A stretch of DNA of 64,000 nucleotides, taken from assembly GCF_004343775.1 (NCBI RefSeq), contig NZ_PTXL01000007.1, positions 372,001 through 436,000 of the forward strand, written 5' to 3'. A model generated the notes under the pieces. That model did not search any database. It saw only the letters and a list, made by a program, of their open reading frames with translations, and was not told the origin of the DNA. Position numbers and translations under genes: made by a program. Each line of letters starts with the position of its first letter. Position 1 is the stretch's first letter. Positions 11,958 through 19,959 of the stretch are shown here, in pieces. Origin of the DNA: Burkholderia sp. SRS-46. Its GTDB lineage: Bacteria; Pseudomonadota; Gammaproteobacteria; Burkholderiales; Burkholderiaceae.

Positions 11958-12098
11958 TCAATCCCAATCGCGATGATGATGGTGATGGTAATACCCGCCG
12001 CCACCGTAATACCCGCCACCGTAGTAGCCGTCATACGGCGCGACGACACAGCCGCTCAGCAGCGCGGCGACGCCGGCAATCAACAACAGGGTTTTCAT
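11958..12098 (-). CDS. 46-residue Gly/Tyr/His-rich lipoprotein
   Basis: This short gene encodes 46 residues. It has a Lys-led hydrophobic signal peptide and a lipobox LLSGC (Cys at 17), so it should be lipid-anchored. The mature part is almost only Tyr, Gly and His, with two GGGYY-type repeats and a run of five His, ending RDWD. An AGGTGAG ribosome-binding site precedes the ATG. The His run suggests metal binding but no function is known to me. It resembles in style the exported protein at 38062-38340. Its small size makes it easy to miss in automatic annotation. Confidence 0.85.
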   Translation of the reverse strand: MKTLLLIAGVAALLSGCVVAPYDGYYGGGYYGGGGYYHHHHHRDWD

Positions 12099-12246
12099 GG
12101 CGCTCACCTGCTCAGGTTCAAGATGCGCCCAGCATAGCGAGCGCCCCTGGCAGCGGCTGTAAGTAATCGTTTCCCGGCTTCGTTATGCGTAACAACGGAT
12201 TATTCCGGTCAAAACGCCCGATCAATCGCTCGATCAAGCAGGCGTT

Positions 12247-13602
12247 TCAAACGGACGCGGTGCGATTGCGCCCGGCATCCTTCGCACGATACAGCGCGGC
12301 ATCGGCCGTTTCGATCAGCGCATCGGGCATCGACAGCGCCTCGGGCAACGCCGTCGCGCAGCCGACGCTCACCGTAACGCGCCCCGTCGGCGTGTGCGTG
12401 GCCAGGTTGAGCCGCAGCACCGCCTCGCGCGCTTCCTCGGCGACGAGCCGCGCGCCGCGCACGCCGGTGTTCGGCAGCACGATCGCGAACTCTTCGCCGC
12501 CGTAGCGCGCGACGAGATCCCCGGGCCGGCGCACGACACCCGTCAGCGCATTCGCGACCGCGATCAGGCATGCATCGCCCTTCACGTGGCCGAACGCGTC
12601 GTTGTACGCCTTGAAGTGATCGACGTCGACCATCAGCAGCGACAGCGGCTCGCCTTGCCGCCGCGCCTGCAGGAACAGCAGGTGGAAGTGATCGTTGAAG
12701 TGGCTGCGGTTGTAGACGCCCGTCAGCCCGTCGCGCGCGGACGAGCGCATCAGCGTCGTGTGCGCCTCGAAGAGCCGCTGGTACAGCATCGTCACCTCCC
12801 ACGCGAGCACGCAGACGAGCACGCCGGGCGTGAACATGCTGAACACGCGCGCGACGTACCAGCCGACCGTGAAGCGGTTCGTGCTCAGCAGGTTCAGCGT
12901 GGTGTCGGTGACGCACGCGAGCATCGCGATCGCGAGCCACAGGTCGAGCGTCGTGCGCAGCCGGCCGGTGAGCACCACCACGGCGAGCGCGATCACGTTG
13001 AGCGTCCAGACGACGAGCGCCACCGGATTGACCGGCATCACGGCCGTGTCGCCGGGCGGGTGGAAGGCGGGCGGCAGTTGCACGGTCAGCGCGAACACGC
13101 ACAGGAGCGCCGCCACGAGCGCCGGGCCGCCGATCAGCGCGATCGTCCACCAGCGGGTGCGCTGCACGCTGATCGGCGTGCGCACCATCCGGTCGCGCGT
13201 GAACAGCGCCAGCATCACGAAGCACGGAAAGCCCGCGTGCCAGAAGATCCACATCCATGCGGCGGTTTGCGGCAGCGCATCGAACAGGCCGTGCGGCGCG
13301 AACACGCCGGGAAACGTCAGCAGCTGCAGCGCGACGGCGAGCGCGGTGAACGCATAGGCGCCGCCGAGCGCACCGAGCACGGGCTGTCGCGTGACGGTGA
13401 ATTGCGCGCCGAGGAAGAACGCGGCGATGCTGGCGGTGGAGAACACGGTCAGCGCGCACATCGGCATGAACGGTTCGACCGCGGGCAGCGAGACGTTCGC
13501 GTGCGGCGCGGCGACGCCGAGTGCGAGCAGGATGACGAGCGCGGACAGCGCGCCGAACCAGAACTGCCGCCGTGTGGTGTGCTGGATCAGGATGCCTTCC
13601 AT
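12247..13602 (-). CDS. Membrane-bound diguanylate cyclase (GGDEF)
   Basis: It makes cyclic-di-GMP from two GTP. The product of 451 residues has about eight hydrophobic segments in the first 270 residues, a membrane sensor resembling the MASE4 type. A C-terminal GGDEF domain follows, beginning near DGLTGVYNR. The active-site motif reads GGEEF in [11 protein letters not shown] and is intact. RPGD lies exactly five residues before it, which fits the RxxD inhibitory site, so product feedback inhibition is expected. No EAL or HD-GYP domain is present. It appears monocistronic; the sensed signal is unknown. Confidence 0.93.
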   Translation of the reverse strand: MEGILIQHTTRRQFWFGALSALVILLALGVAAPHANVSLPAVEPFMPMCALTVFSTASIAAFFLGAQFTVTRQPVLGALGGAYAFTALAVALQLLTFPGVFAPHGLFDALPQTAAWMWIFWHAGFPCFVMLALFTRDRMVRTPISVQRTRWWTIALIGGPALVAALLCVFALTVQLPPAFHPPGDTAVMPVNPVALVVWTLNVIALAVVVLTGRLRTTLDLWLAIAMLACVTDTTLNLLSTNRFTVGWYVARVFSMFTPGVLVCVLAWEVTMLYQRLFEAHTTLMRSSARDGLTGVYNRSHFNDHFHLLFLQARRQGEPLSLLMVDVDHFKAYNDAFGHVKGDACLIAVANALTGVVRRPGDLVARYGGEEFAIVLPNTGVRGARLVAEEAREAVLRLNLATHTPTGRVTVSVGCATALPEALSMPDALIETADAALYRAKDAGRNRTASV

Positions 13603-13712
13603 GAGGTCTCCGACGCGCTCGCGCGCAGGCGCCCGGTCGGTACGCCGGGCGTGTGCGTCCCGGCCGCCGCGCGACCGGTGCGGCCCGATCCTAGCGCGTT
13701 ATTGGCGCGCGC

Positions 13713-13961
13713 TCAAATCCCCAGACCTGGTCCGTAGTTGCCGGCGACCCAGCGGGTGACCGCGTCGATGTCCGCGTAGTCCTGTTCGGGCAGCCCGTCG
13801 AGCATCGTCAGCACTTCGTTGCTGGCGCCCGCGTCGCGCGCGGCGTCGACGATCGCATCCTTGTTCGCGGGATAGGTGATGGCGGCCAGCACGTCGGCGA
13901 TCTGCAGGTCGATCGTTTCGTGCGGGATGTCCGGCTTCCGGGAAGATTGCCTGTCGTTCAC
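13713..13961 (-). CDS. DUF2795 domain protein
   Basis: This acidic 82-residue cytoplasmic protein has the DUF2795 pattern. A helical block [20 protein letters not shown] is followed by [20 protein letters not shown], and the tail ends YGPGLGI. I chose the GTG at 13961 because GAGG precedes it at the right distance; the ORF extends 46 codons upstream but in an Arg/Cys-rich stretch that does not look like protein. The function of the family is unknown. Confidence 0.8.
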   Translation of the reverse strand: MNDRQSSRKPDIPHETIDLQIADVLAAITYPANKDAIVDAARDAGASNEVLTMLDGLPEQDYADIDAVTRWVAGNYGPGLGI

Positions 13962-14131
13962 GTCAGCGCCTCGCAATCGGATCGAAACGGGCCGCTCGTC
14001 GGCCACGGGGCAACGGGTGCATGCGCACCCGGCCCGCCCGCGCGCGGCAGCGCACGCAGGCGTTACGCCAGCACGGCGGCGGGTGCGGAAGATCGGCATC
14101 CGGCTGGCGCGAAATCGTCAATGTCCGCGCG

Positions 14132-14302
14132 TCAATGCCCGCGCCGCACACGGCGCCACGGATGCTTCCAGTCGATGTGCGGTGCATCCTCGTCGCGCGG
14201 ATGCTGACGCCGGTGTTCCTGCCAGAGTTCATCGGAAAACAGCACGGCCACGATCACGAGCGGCAGCACCAGAAAGACACCGAGTATCACTTGCTCGATC
14301 AC
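14132..14302 (-). CDS. Small single-pass membrane protein
   Basis: One hydrophobic helix ([18 protein letters not shown]) is followed by a charged cytoplasmic tail rich in His, Arg and Asp. I place the start at the GTG at 14302, because GGAGG lies five bases before it. The in-frame ATG at 14314 overlaps that ribosome-binding site and has none of its own. This gives 56 residues. The gene follows the speG promoter region divergently. I recognise no family. Confidence 0.65.
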   Translation of the reverse strand: MIEQVILGVFLVLPLVIVAVLFSDELWQEHRRQHPRDEDAPHIDWKHPWRRVRRGH

Positions 14303-14461
14303 GATAGCCTCCATGACGGTGGCAGGAACCCTTTTTCCATTCTAGGCTCTGAACTTCGCCTCACCTCCATTTTCTTGCTGTGCGCCCGAGGAGCAATCGG
14401 GACTGGGCCCGAGAGGGTCGTCCCCGGCTCGGGCGCGCGCGCCACGAATAAGAGTCTTACG

Positions 14462-15004
14462 ATGCAAATGCAGAACGACACCCGCACGCTCGCGCTGCGG
14501 CCGCTCGAGCACCAGGACCTGCGCTTCGTGCACGAACTGAACAACGACGCGAAGATCATGCGCTACTGGTTCGAGGAGCCGTATGAAACCTTCGCGGAGC
14601 TGTCGCAGCTCTACGACCGCCACGTGCACGACCAGCGCGAGCGCCGCTTCGTCGCGGTCGACGCGCAAGGGGAACTGGTCGGCCTCGTCGAGCTGATCGA
14701 GCTCGACTACATCCACCGCCGCGGCGAATTCCAGATCATCATCGCGCCGCAATGCCAGGGCCGCGGCTATGCGGGCCAGGCAACGCGCCTCGCGGTCGAA
14801 TACGCGTTCAAGGTGCTGAACCTGCGCAAGCTGTACCTGATCGTGGATACGTCCAATGCGGCGGCGATCCACGTTTATGAAAAATGCGGGTTCCAGCGCG
14901 AAGCGGAATTGATCGAGGAATTCTTCGGCAACGGCGCGTATCACAATGCTTACCGGATGTGCCTGTTTCAGCGCGATTATTTCGAACGACAAAATACTGC
15001 GTGA
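14462..15004 (+). CDS. speG: Spermidine N1-acetyltransferase
   Basis: This GNAT-fold enzyme acetylates spermidine or spermine with acetyl-CoA, limiting polyamine toxicity. The product of 180 residues shows the GNAT acetyl-CoA loop [20 protein letters not shown] and the SpeG-like C-terminus [17 protein letters not shown], with [13 protein letters not shown]. The start at 14462 follows an AAGAG sequence. It appears to be transcribed alone and ends at a good terminator. Assignment to SpeG rather than another GNAT rests on overall sequence character. Confidence 0.88.
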   Translation: MQMQNDTRTLALRPLEHQDLRFVHELNNDAKIMRYWFEEPYETFAELSQLYDRHVHDQRERRFVAVDAQGELVGLVELIELDYIHRRGEFQIIIAPQCQGRGYAGQATRLAVEYAFKVLNLRKLYLIVDTSNAAAIHVYEKCGFQREAELIEEFFGNGAYHNAYRMCLFQRDYFERQNTA

Positions 15005-15486
15005 CGAATACATGCCCGCCGGCGCGCGATTCCGCGGTGCCGCATGCCGGAGGGAAATGCGGGTAAATGCCAGTATGCGTCGATCTGGCATTTTTCTTGT
15101 ATGCGGTAAATCGCATGGCGCACCGCAGTAATGTGCAGATGTTTTCGCATGACTTTATGTGCAGCGCACAAAAATAATCCGGATATCGAAATGGATTATC
15201 CAAACCGTTCAATCGAGGCGGTGACGATTTGATGAACGCCTTGTCGCACGGGGCTTTGCGGTCTGGCGTCCGGTGCGGCTCGATCTCGCATGCGTTTGAA
15301 TTGCAAACCGGTGCGCGCGGAAAACCTGCTGCGCGCAGGGTGCGACAATTCGCCGCTATTGCGAGCGCACAACAAATGTGCTTGCTATCGTTTGCCGGTC
15401 TCCTAAGCTCAAACGTGCGGGTTCACCATCACCTTTAAACACATAGCTAACCGCAGCCTGACGCCCGCGAGCAAGGGAGACTGAAC
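15005..15486. other. Intergenic region between speG and the exported-protein gene
   Basis: These 482 bases carry the speG terminator (15065-15098) and then an AT-richer stretch. That stretch presumably holds the promoter and 5' leader of the gene at 15487, but I could not define hexamers with confidence. I see no further coding sequence. Confidence 0.5.
15065..15098 (+). terminator. Terminator of speG
   Basis: A 9-bp stem (AAATGCCAG at 15065-15073 with CTGGCATTT at 15085-15093) is followed by a T-rich tail (TTTTTCTT ends at 15098). It lies about 60 bases past the speG stop. Confidence 0.82.
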
Positions 15487-15831
15487 ATGATGAAGCGAAC
15501 CGCTGTTTTTGTTGCGCTTGTCGGTGCATTTGCCGTGGTGTCCATCGCCCAGGCAGGCGATACCGGTGTGAAGCCGAAGCAGGAAATCCAGCTGACGAAG
15601 AACGCGTGGGGCTGCCTGTCGAAAGATAATCTGGATTCCGTACTGAACCACGAGCGTGACGGCAAGTCGCAGGCGAAGCAGCAGTATTTCGACGATTTCC
15701 GTTGCCTGTCCGTGCCGGAAGGCCAGCGCTTCCGCGTGGTGTCGGTGGACGAGGGCGACGTGCAGTTCGTGAGCGCCGACAACAGCGACCAGCAGGGCCT
15801 CTGGACCGATTCACGCTTCATCAAGCAATAA
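15487..15831 (+). CDS. Small exported protein of unknown function
   Basis: This is a 114-residue protein with a clear Sec signal peptide (MMKRTAVFVALVGAFAVVSIAQA, cut after AQA). The mature part of about 91 residues is hydrophilic with two Cys (GCLSK and FRCLS) that could form a disulfide. AGGGAGA lies ahead of the ATG at good spacing. I do not recognise a family; the mature sequence is soluble, so a periplasmic location is likely. Confidence 0.85.
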   Translation: MMKRTAVFVALVGAFAVVSIAQAGDTGVKPKQEIQLTKNAWGCLSKDNLDSVLNHERDGKSQAKQQYFDDFRCLSVPEGQRFRVVSVDEGDVQFVSADNSDQQGLWTDSRFIKQ

Positions 15832-15876
15832 CGCCGAGCAGCTGCGCGCCGGCACGCCGGCGCGGCGCCATCGAAC

Positions 15877-15903
15877 ACGGCCCGACCGCCTGCCGGGCCG
15901 TTC
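15877..15903 (+). terminator. Weak hairpin terminator
   Basis: A perfect 8-bp stem (ACGGCCCG with CGGGCCGT, 9-base loop) is followed by only TCT. It lies 46 bases past the stop of the exported-protein gene and may be a weak terminator. Confidence 0.4.
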
Positions 15904-15988
15904 TGCTGTGCGCGACATCGGGCGGACGCCGGGCATTCGGTATCATCACGACCCGAACTGAATCGATGCCCGCCCGGGCACTTCCCGC

Positions 15989-16543
15989 ATGGCGCTCAAA
16001 TCCACGATCTACAAAGCCGAACTGCAAATTGCCGACATGGATCGGCATTACTACGGCGACCACACCTTGACGGTGGCCCGCCATCCGTCTGAAACCGACG
16101 ACCGGATGATGGTGCGCATCGCCGCATTCGCGTTGTTCGCGCACGAGCGGCTCGAATTCTGCAAGGGGCTGTCCGATACCGACGAGCCCGATCTCTGGCA
16201 GAAGGACCTGACGGGCGCGATCGACGTGTGGGTTGACGTCGGCCAGCCTGACGAGCGGCGCATCTCGAAGGCGGCGGGCCGTGCCGGGCAGGTGACGGTG
16301 ATCGCGTACGGCGGCAAGACCTCGGATATCTGGTGGCAGGGCGTGCGCAGCAAGGTCGAGCGGCTGCGCAACGTGCAGGTGCTGTCGCTGGCCGACGGCG
16401 TCGCGGTCGCACTCGGGCGGCTCGCCGAGCGGACGATGCGCCTGCAATGCACGGTGCAGGACGGCGCCGCGTGGATCTCGAGCGCGGACCACGATCCGGT
16501 CGCCGTCGAATGGACGACCCTCAAGGCGCGCGCCGGCGCATGA
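15989..16543 (+). CDS. yaeQ: YaeQ family protein
   Basis: This 184-residue cytoplasmic protein has the YaeQ start (MALKSTIYKAELQIADMDRHYY). The conserved core RHPSETDDRMMVRIAAFALFA and DLTGAIDVWVDVGQPDERRI, with VIAYGG, matches family length and order. YaeQ has a PD-(D/E)XK-like fold; a multicopy suppressor effect on RfaH loss was reported in E. coli, but the biochemical role is not settled. It converges on the VOC gene without an obvious terminator between them. Confidence 0.93.
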   Translation: MALKSTIYKAELQIADMDRHYYGDHTLTVARHPSETDDRMMVRIAAFALFAHERLEFCKGLSDTDEPDLWQKDLTGAIDVWVDVGQPDERRISKAAGRAGQVTVIAYGGKTSDIWWQGVRSKVERLRNVQVLSLADGVAVALGRLAERTMRLQCTVQDGAAWISSADHDPVAVEWTTLKARAGA

Positions 16544-16569
16544 CGCGGTGACGCGCGGGCCGGCCGCGC

Positions 16570-16983
16570 TCACGCGATGGCGGCGGGCGGCCCCTTGAGT
16601 TCCAGCATGTTGCCTTCGGGATCGAACAGGTAGATCGACGGGCCGTAGCCGTCGGCGCCGTAGCGCTCCTGCACCGCGCCCGGCTGCACGCCGTGCGCGG
16701 CGAAATGCGCGGCCAGCGCCTGCGGATCGAACGGCTCGACGCGCAGGCACAGATGATCGAGATTGCGCCCGGTGCCGGGCGGCCCGCTGTCGGGCCGGTC
16801 GATCTTGCCGCCGACGGCGAGCAGGTCGATCAGCGCGGTGCCGGCACGCAATTGCACGAGGCCGAGATCCGGCTGTTCCTTTTCCACGTGGCAGCCGACG
16901 GCGTCGCAGTAGAAGCGCGTCATCGCGGCCATGTCGGTCACGCGAAGCACGATGTGATCGATGGCGCGGATGGTGGGTTTCAT
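16570..16983 (-). CDS. VOC (glyoxalase/bleomycin-resistance fold) protein
   Basis: This 137-residue protein has two beta-alpha-beta-beta-beta modules. Probable metal ligands are the His in AIDHIVLRVTD, the His in NLDHLCLRVE and the Glu in NMLELK. The tract SIYLFDPEGNMLEL is typical of the glyoxalase I-like superfamily. GAAGGAG precedes the ATG. Proteins of this type include dioxygenases, isomerases and resistance proteins; the substrate cannot be inferred from sequence alone. Confidence 0.88.
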   Translation of the reverse strand: MKPTIRAIDHIVLRVTDMAAMTRFYCDAVGCHVEKEQPDLGLVQLRAGTALIDLLAVGGKIDRPDSGPPGTGRNLDHLCLRVEPFDPQALAAHFAAHGVQPGAVQERYGADGYGPSIYLFDPEGNMLELKGPPAAIA

Positions 16984-17071
16984 GAATGAACGCTCCTTCG
17001 CAGGCAGGGTTCATCGAGTGTAGACCAACGCGCCGGCGGCGCCCGCGCGAACACAGCAGAATCGACAGACG

Positions 17072-17101
17072 AAAAAAAGCCCGCTCACGAGGAACGGGCT
17101 T
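17072..17101 (-). terminator. Terminator of the candidate small RNA
   Basis: The stem AAGCCCG/CGGGCTT is followed on the minus strand by seven T residues (17078-17072). It lies between the VOC gene and ada, where no minus-strand protein gene ends. Confidence 0.8.
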
Positions 17102-17135
17102 AATCCATATCAGGAGGAGACATGGAGGAGACAGT
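17072..17135 (-). ncRNA. Candidate small RNA with two anti-Shine-Dalgarno motifs
   Basis: On the minus strand the segment has a -10-like TATAGT at 17145-17140, with TTGCGT 17 bases upstream. An unstructured stretch follows with two copies of TCTCCTCC (17131-17124 and 17120-17113). A 7-bp hairpin (17095-17101 with 17077-17083) and a run of seven T residues end it. A transcript of about 64 nt with exposed CUCCUCC and a factor-independent terminator is the layout of Hfq-type regulators that cover ribosome-binding sites. No protein gene on this strand would need this terminator. The start site is inferred. On the opposite strand the same bases look like a good SD and a 40-codon ORF. Confidence 0.55.
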
Positions 17136-17404
17136 TCCAACTATACACACGGCGATGGTGCGACGCAATATTTTTTGTGTCAAAAAACGTCAGGACGGCG
17201 ATTTGTCGCAGCCGCACTGCAACATGAGGATGGCCGAAAGATGACAAAAGGCACGGCGGCGGCCCGTGCGCGCGGGTTTTGTCGGGATTTCTCGGGAATG
17301 TGTCCCCGATTTGTCGCGGCGAATCACAGAGCAAGATTCAGGGCGCGACGGTGCGTGCGGCTGGCTAGAGTAGGCACCGTCTACACTGAGAGTGCGAGGT
17401 TCCG

Positions 17405-18505
17405 ATGAAAACCGCCTATCCGACCGACGACGCCCGCTGGGATGCCGTGACCGCCCGCGATCCGCATGCGGACGGCGCGTTTTTCTACGCGGTGCGCACC
17501 ACCGGCGTGTTCTGCCGCCCGACCTGCGCGTCGCGGCTGCCGCGGCGCGAGCATGTCGCCTTCTTCGCCGATCCGGCCGCCGCGCGTGCCGCCGGGTTCC
17601 GGCCCTGCAAGCGCTGCCAGCCGGAGGGGCTGCCGCGCGAGCTCGAGATCGTCAATCGCGCGTGCGCGGTGCTCGACGCGCACCCCGAGCGGCTCACGCT
17701 CCAGCAACTGAGCGATGCCGTGCACGTGAGCCCGTTCCACCTGCAGCGGCTGTTCAAGCGCGTGGTGGGCGTGTCGCCGAGGCAGTACCAGGCCGCGCAG
17801 CGCGGCGCGGCATTGCGGCAGGCGCTGCAAAGCGGCCAGCCGGTCACGCGGGCCGCCGTCGATGCCGGGTTCAATTCGCCGTCGCGGCTGTATGCGTCGG
17901 TGCCGCGCGAGCTGGGGATGGCGCCGTCGGCGTTTCGCCGCCAGGGCGCCGGGCTGCGGATCGACTACGCGACCGCGCCGACGTCGCTCGGCACGGTGCT
18001 CGTCGCCGCGACCGGGCAGGGCATCTGCCGGATCGCGTTCGGCGACGATCCCGCGCCGCTCGTCGCCGCGCTGACGGAAGCGTTCGCGCGCGCGGAGCTG
18101 GTCGAGTCGCCGGCGCGGCTCGCGCCGTTCGTCGCGCAGATCGGCGCGTATCTGGACGGCACGCGCCGCACTTTCGAACTGCCGCTCGACATCGCGCCGA
18201 CTGTGTTCCAGCAGCGCGTGTGGGAAGCGCTGACCCGCATCCCGTACGGCGAGACGCGCAGCTATTCCGAGATCGCGGAAGCGCTCGGCTCGCCGCGCGC
18301 GGTGCGGGCGGTGGCGTCCGCGTGCGCGTCGAACCCGGTCGCGCTCGCGATTCCGTGCCATCGTGTCGTGCAGAAAGGCGGCGCGCTGGCCGGGTATCGC
18401 TGGGGCGTGCGCCGCAAGGCGACGCTGCTCGCGGCCGAGGCGCGTCATTCACAGGAACAGGAGGCGGCGGCCGACGTCGCGATTCCCGAGGGCAGTGCAG
18501 CTTGA
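17405..18505 (+). CDS. ada: Ada: alkylation-response regulator and methyltransferase
   Basis: This bifunctional protein of 366 residues accepts methyl groups from DNA phosphotriesters and O6-methylguanine, and activates repair genes. The N-terminal zinc site has Cys37, Cys41, Cys68 and Cys71 (FCRPTC, CKRC). It is followed by an AraC-type HTH (about 90-185). The C-terminal methyltransferase carries the acceptor Cys318 in IPCHRVV. All key residues are present, at positions within one of those in E. coli Ada. Its TGA overlaps the probable TTG start of alkA, so the two form an operon probably induced by methylated Ada. Confidence 0.96.
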   Translation: MKTAYPTDDARWDAVTARDPHADGAFFYAVRTTGVFCRPTCASRLPRREHVAFFADPAAARAAGFRPCKRCQPEGLPRELEIVNRACAVLDAHPERLTLQQLSDAVHVSPFHLQRLFKRVVGVSPRQYQAAQRGAALRQALQSGQPVTRAAVDAGFNSPSRLYASVPRELGMAPSAFRRQGAGLRIDYATAPTSLGTVLVAATGQGICRIAFGDDPAPLVAALTEAFARAELVESPARLAPFVAQIGAYLDGTRRTFELPLDIAPTVFQQRVWEALTRIPYGETRSYSEIAEALGSPRAVRAVASACASNPVALAIPCHRVVQKGGALAGYRWGVRRKATLLAAEARHSQEQEAAADVAIPEGSAA

Positions 18506-19458
18506 ACGTCGTGACCACCAAAACAACCACGAAGGGCGGCGATGCGCCGCCGGCCGCGCAGCTCGAGCTGCGCTTCAAGGCGCCCTACGACTGGGCGCGC
18601 GTGCTGCGCTTCTTCAGCGGGCGCGCGATTCCGGGTGTCGAGCAGGTCGCGGACGGTGTCTACCGCCGGATCGTCGACCTGCACGGCGCGCCCGGCCGGC
18701 TCACCGTCGCGCGGCATCCGCGCAAGCATTGCCTCGTCGTGACCGTCGACGGCGCGGCGGCGCGCCACGTCGACGACGCGTTCGCGACCCGCGTCGCAGC
18801 GATGTTCGACCTGCGCGCCGATCCGGCGGCGATCGGCGGGGAGCTCGGGCGCGACCCGTGGTTCGCGCCGCTCGTCGCGGCCGCGCCGGGGCTGCGCGTG
18901 CCGGGCGCGTGGTCGGGCTTCGAACTCGCGGTGCGCGCGATCGTCGGCCAGCAGGTCAGCGTGAAGGCGGCGACGACGATCGTCGGCCGGCTCGTCGAAC
19001 GCGCGGGCGAGCGCGTGGTGGACGACGACATGGGCGCGCCCGCGTGGCGTTTCCCGACGCCGGACGCACTCGCCGCGTGCGATCTCGCACAGATCGGGAT
19101 GCCCGGCAAGCGCGTCGCGGCGCTCACCGGCGTGGCGCGCGCGGTCGCGGCCGGCGACGTGCCGCTCGATCCCGCGCATGCCGACCTGGCGACGCTGCGG
19201 CAGGCGTGGCTCGACCTGCCCGGCATCGGCCCGTGGACCGTCGAATACATCGCGATGCGCGCGTGGCGCGACCCGGATGCGTGGCCCGCGTCCGACCTGG
19301 TGCTGATGCAGTCGATCGCCGCGCGCGATCCATTGCTCGACCGGCTCGCGAGCCAGAAGCGCCGCACCGACGGCTGGCGGCCGTGGCGTGCCTACGCAGC
19401 GCTGCATCTGTGGAACGAGGTGGCCGATCGCGCAGGAGGCGCGCCGCGCGGCGGGTGA
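18502..19458 (+). CDS. alkA: DNA-3-methyladenine glycosylase II
   Basis: It excises 3-methyladenine and other alkylated bases from DNA. The ORF runs far upstream over ada in another frame, but the real protein begins where ada ends. TTG at 18502 overlaps the ada stop (TTGA) and has GAGGG upstream; GTG at 18511 is the alternative. This gives about 318 residues. The helix-hairpin-helix WLDLPGIGPWTVEYIAMRA and the downstream catalytic Asp in PASDLVLMQ are intact, as is VRAIVGQQVSVKAA. It lies in an operon with ada, matching the adaptive response. Confidence 0.92.
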   Translation: MNVVTTKTTTKGGDAPPAAQLELRFKAPYDWARVLRFFSGRAIPGVEQVADGVYRRIVDLHGAPGRLTVARHPRKHCLVVTVDGAAARHVDDAFATRVAAMFDLRADPAAIGGELGRDPWFAPLVAAAPGLRVPGAWSGFELAVRAIVGQQVSVKAATTIVGRLVERAGERVVDDDMGAPAWRFPTPDALAACDLAQIGMPGKRVAALTGVARAVAAGDVPLDPAHADLATLRQAWLDLPGIGPWTVEYIAMRAWRDPDAWPASDLVLMQSIAARDPLLDRLASQKRRTDGWRPWRAYAALHLWNEVADRAGGAPRGG

Positions 19459-19959
19459 TCCGGCGAAGCGCGCGCCCGCTGTCGGTCGCTTGCGCGCGGC
19501 GCGTGCGCGTTGACCATCGCGCGTCGACACGCAATCGATACGGCTACGCGTGAAGGTGCAACCCGTGCGCCGTAGCGTGCTCGTCTTCAGGGCGACACGT
19601 CGCAAGCCGGCGTGCATCGGCCATCGCACGATCGTTTGCCGAGGCGGGCGGAGCGGGGCGCACGGACCGAAGTCCGATTCTCGCAATCGGGTTGCACCGT
19701 CGACCTGCGACGCATTCCGCCATCGAGCAGACGAATGCGCGAACCCTGCGCGACGGCATCCGAGCCGCGTTCTCGCGGCCGCCGCAACGGCCTGTCCGCC
19801 CCTTCCCAAGCCCGCCCCGGCGCGCCTGCCCGTGCCCTGAGCCGCCTCAAGCGCGTGTTACGGCGAGATGTTAAAGTGCCCGCTACCAACGAAGCGACCA
19901 ACAATCCTGCCGGCCGCGCGCGAGCGTTCCGCGCGCGGCCGTCCCGCACTTGCGCATTC
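19459..19959. other. Intergenic region upstream of gshA
   Basis: These 501 bases follow alkA. The gshA reading frame stays open through the last part, but that segment lacks the sequence character of a protein. No terminator with a T-run or convincing promoter hexamers was found. I see no RNA gene. Confidence 0.4.

Larger units (their letters stand above)
16984..17404. other. Interval between the VOC gene and ada
   Basis: These 421 bases hold the candidate small RNA on the minus strand (17135-17072) with its promoter and terminator. The part from 17150 to 17404 is AT-richer and presumably contains the ada promoter. No conventional gene is convincing. Confidence 0.5.

Noticed and set aside
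17392-18501. N-terminal extension of alkA over ada
   Set aside because: It lies out of frame across ada, which is fully conserved, and the alkA homology begins only after the ada stop.
19612-19959. N-terminal extension of gshA of 116 codons
   Set aside because: The extra residues are Arg/Ser/Pro-rich without family similarity; MSNTMTIRQ is the natural start.
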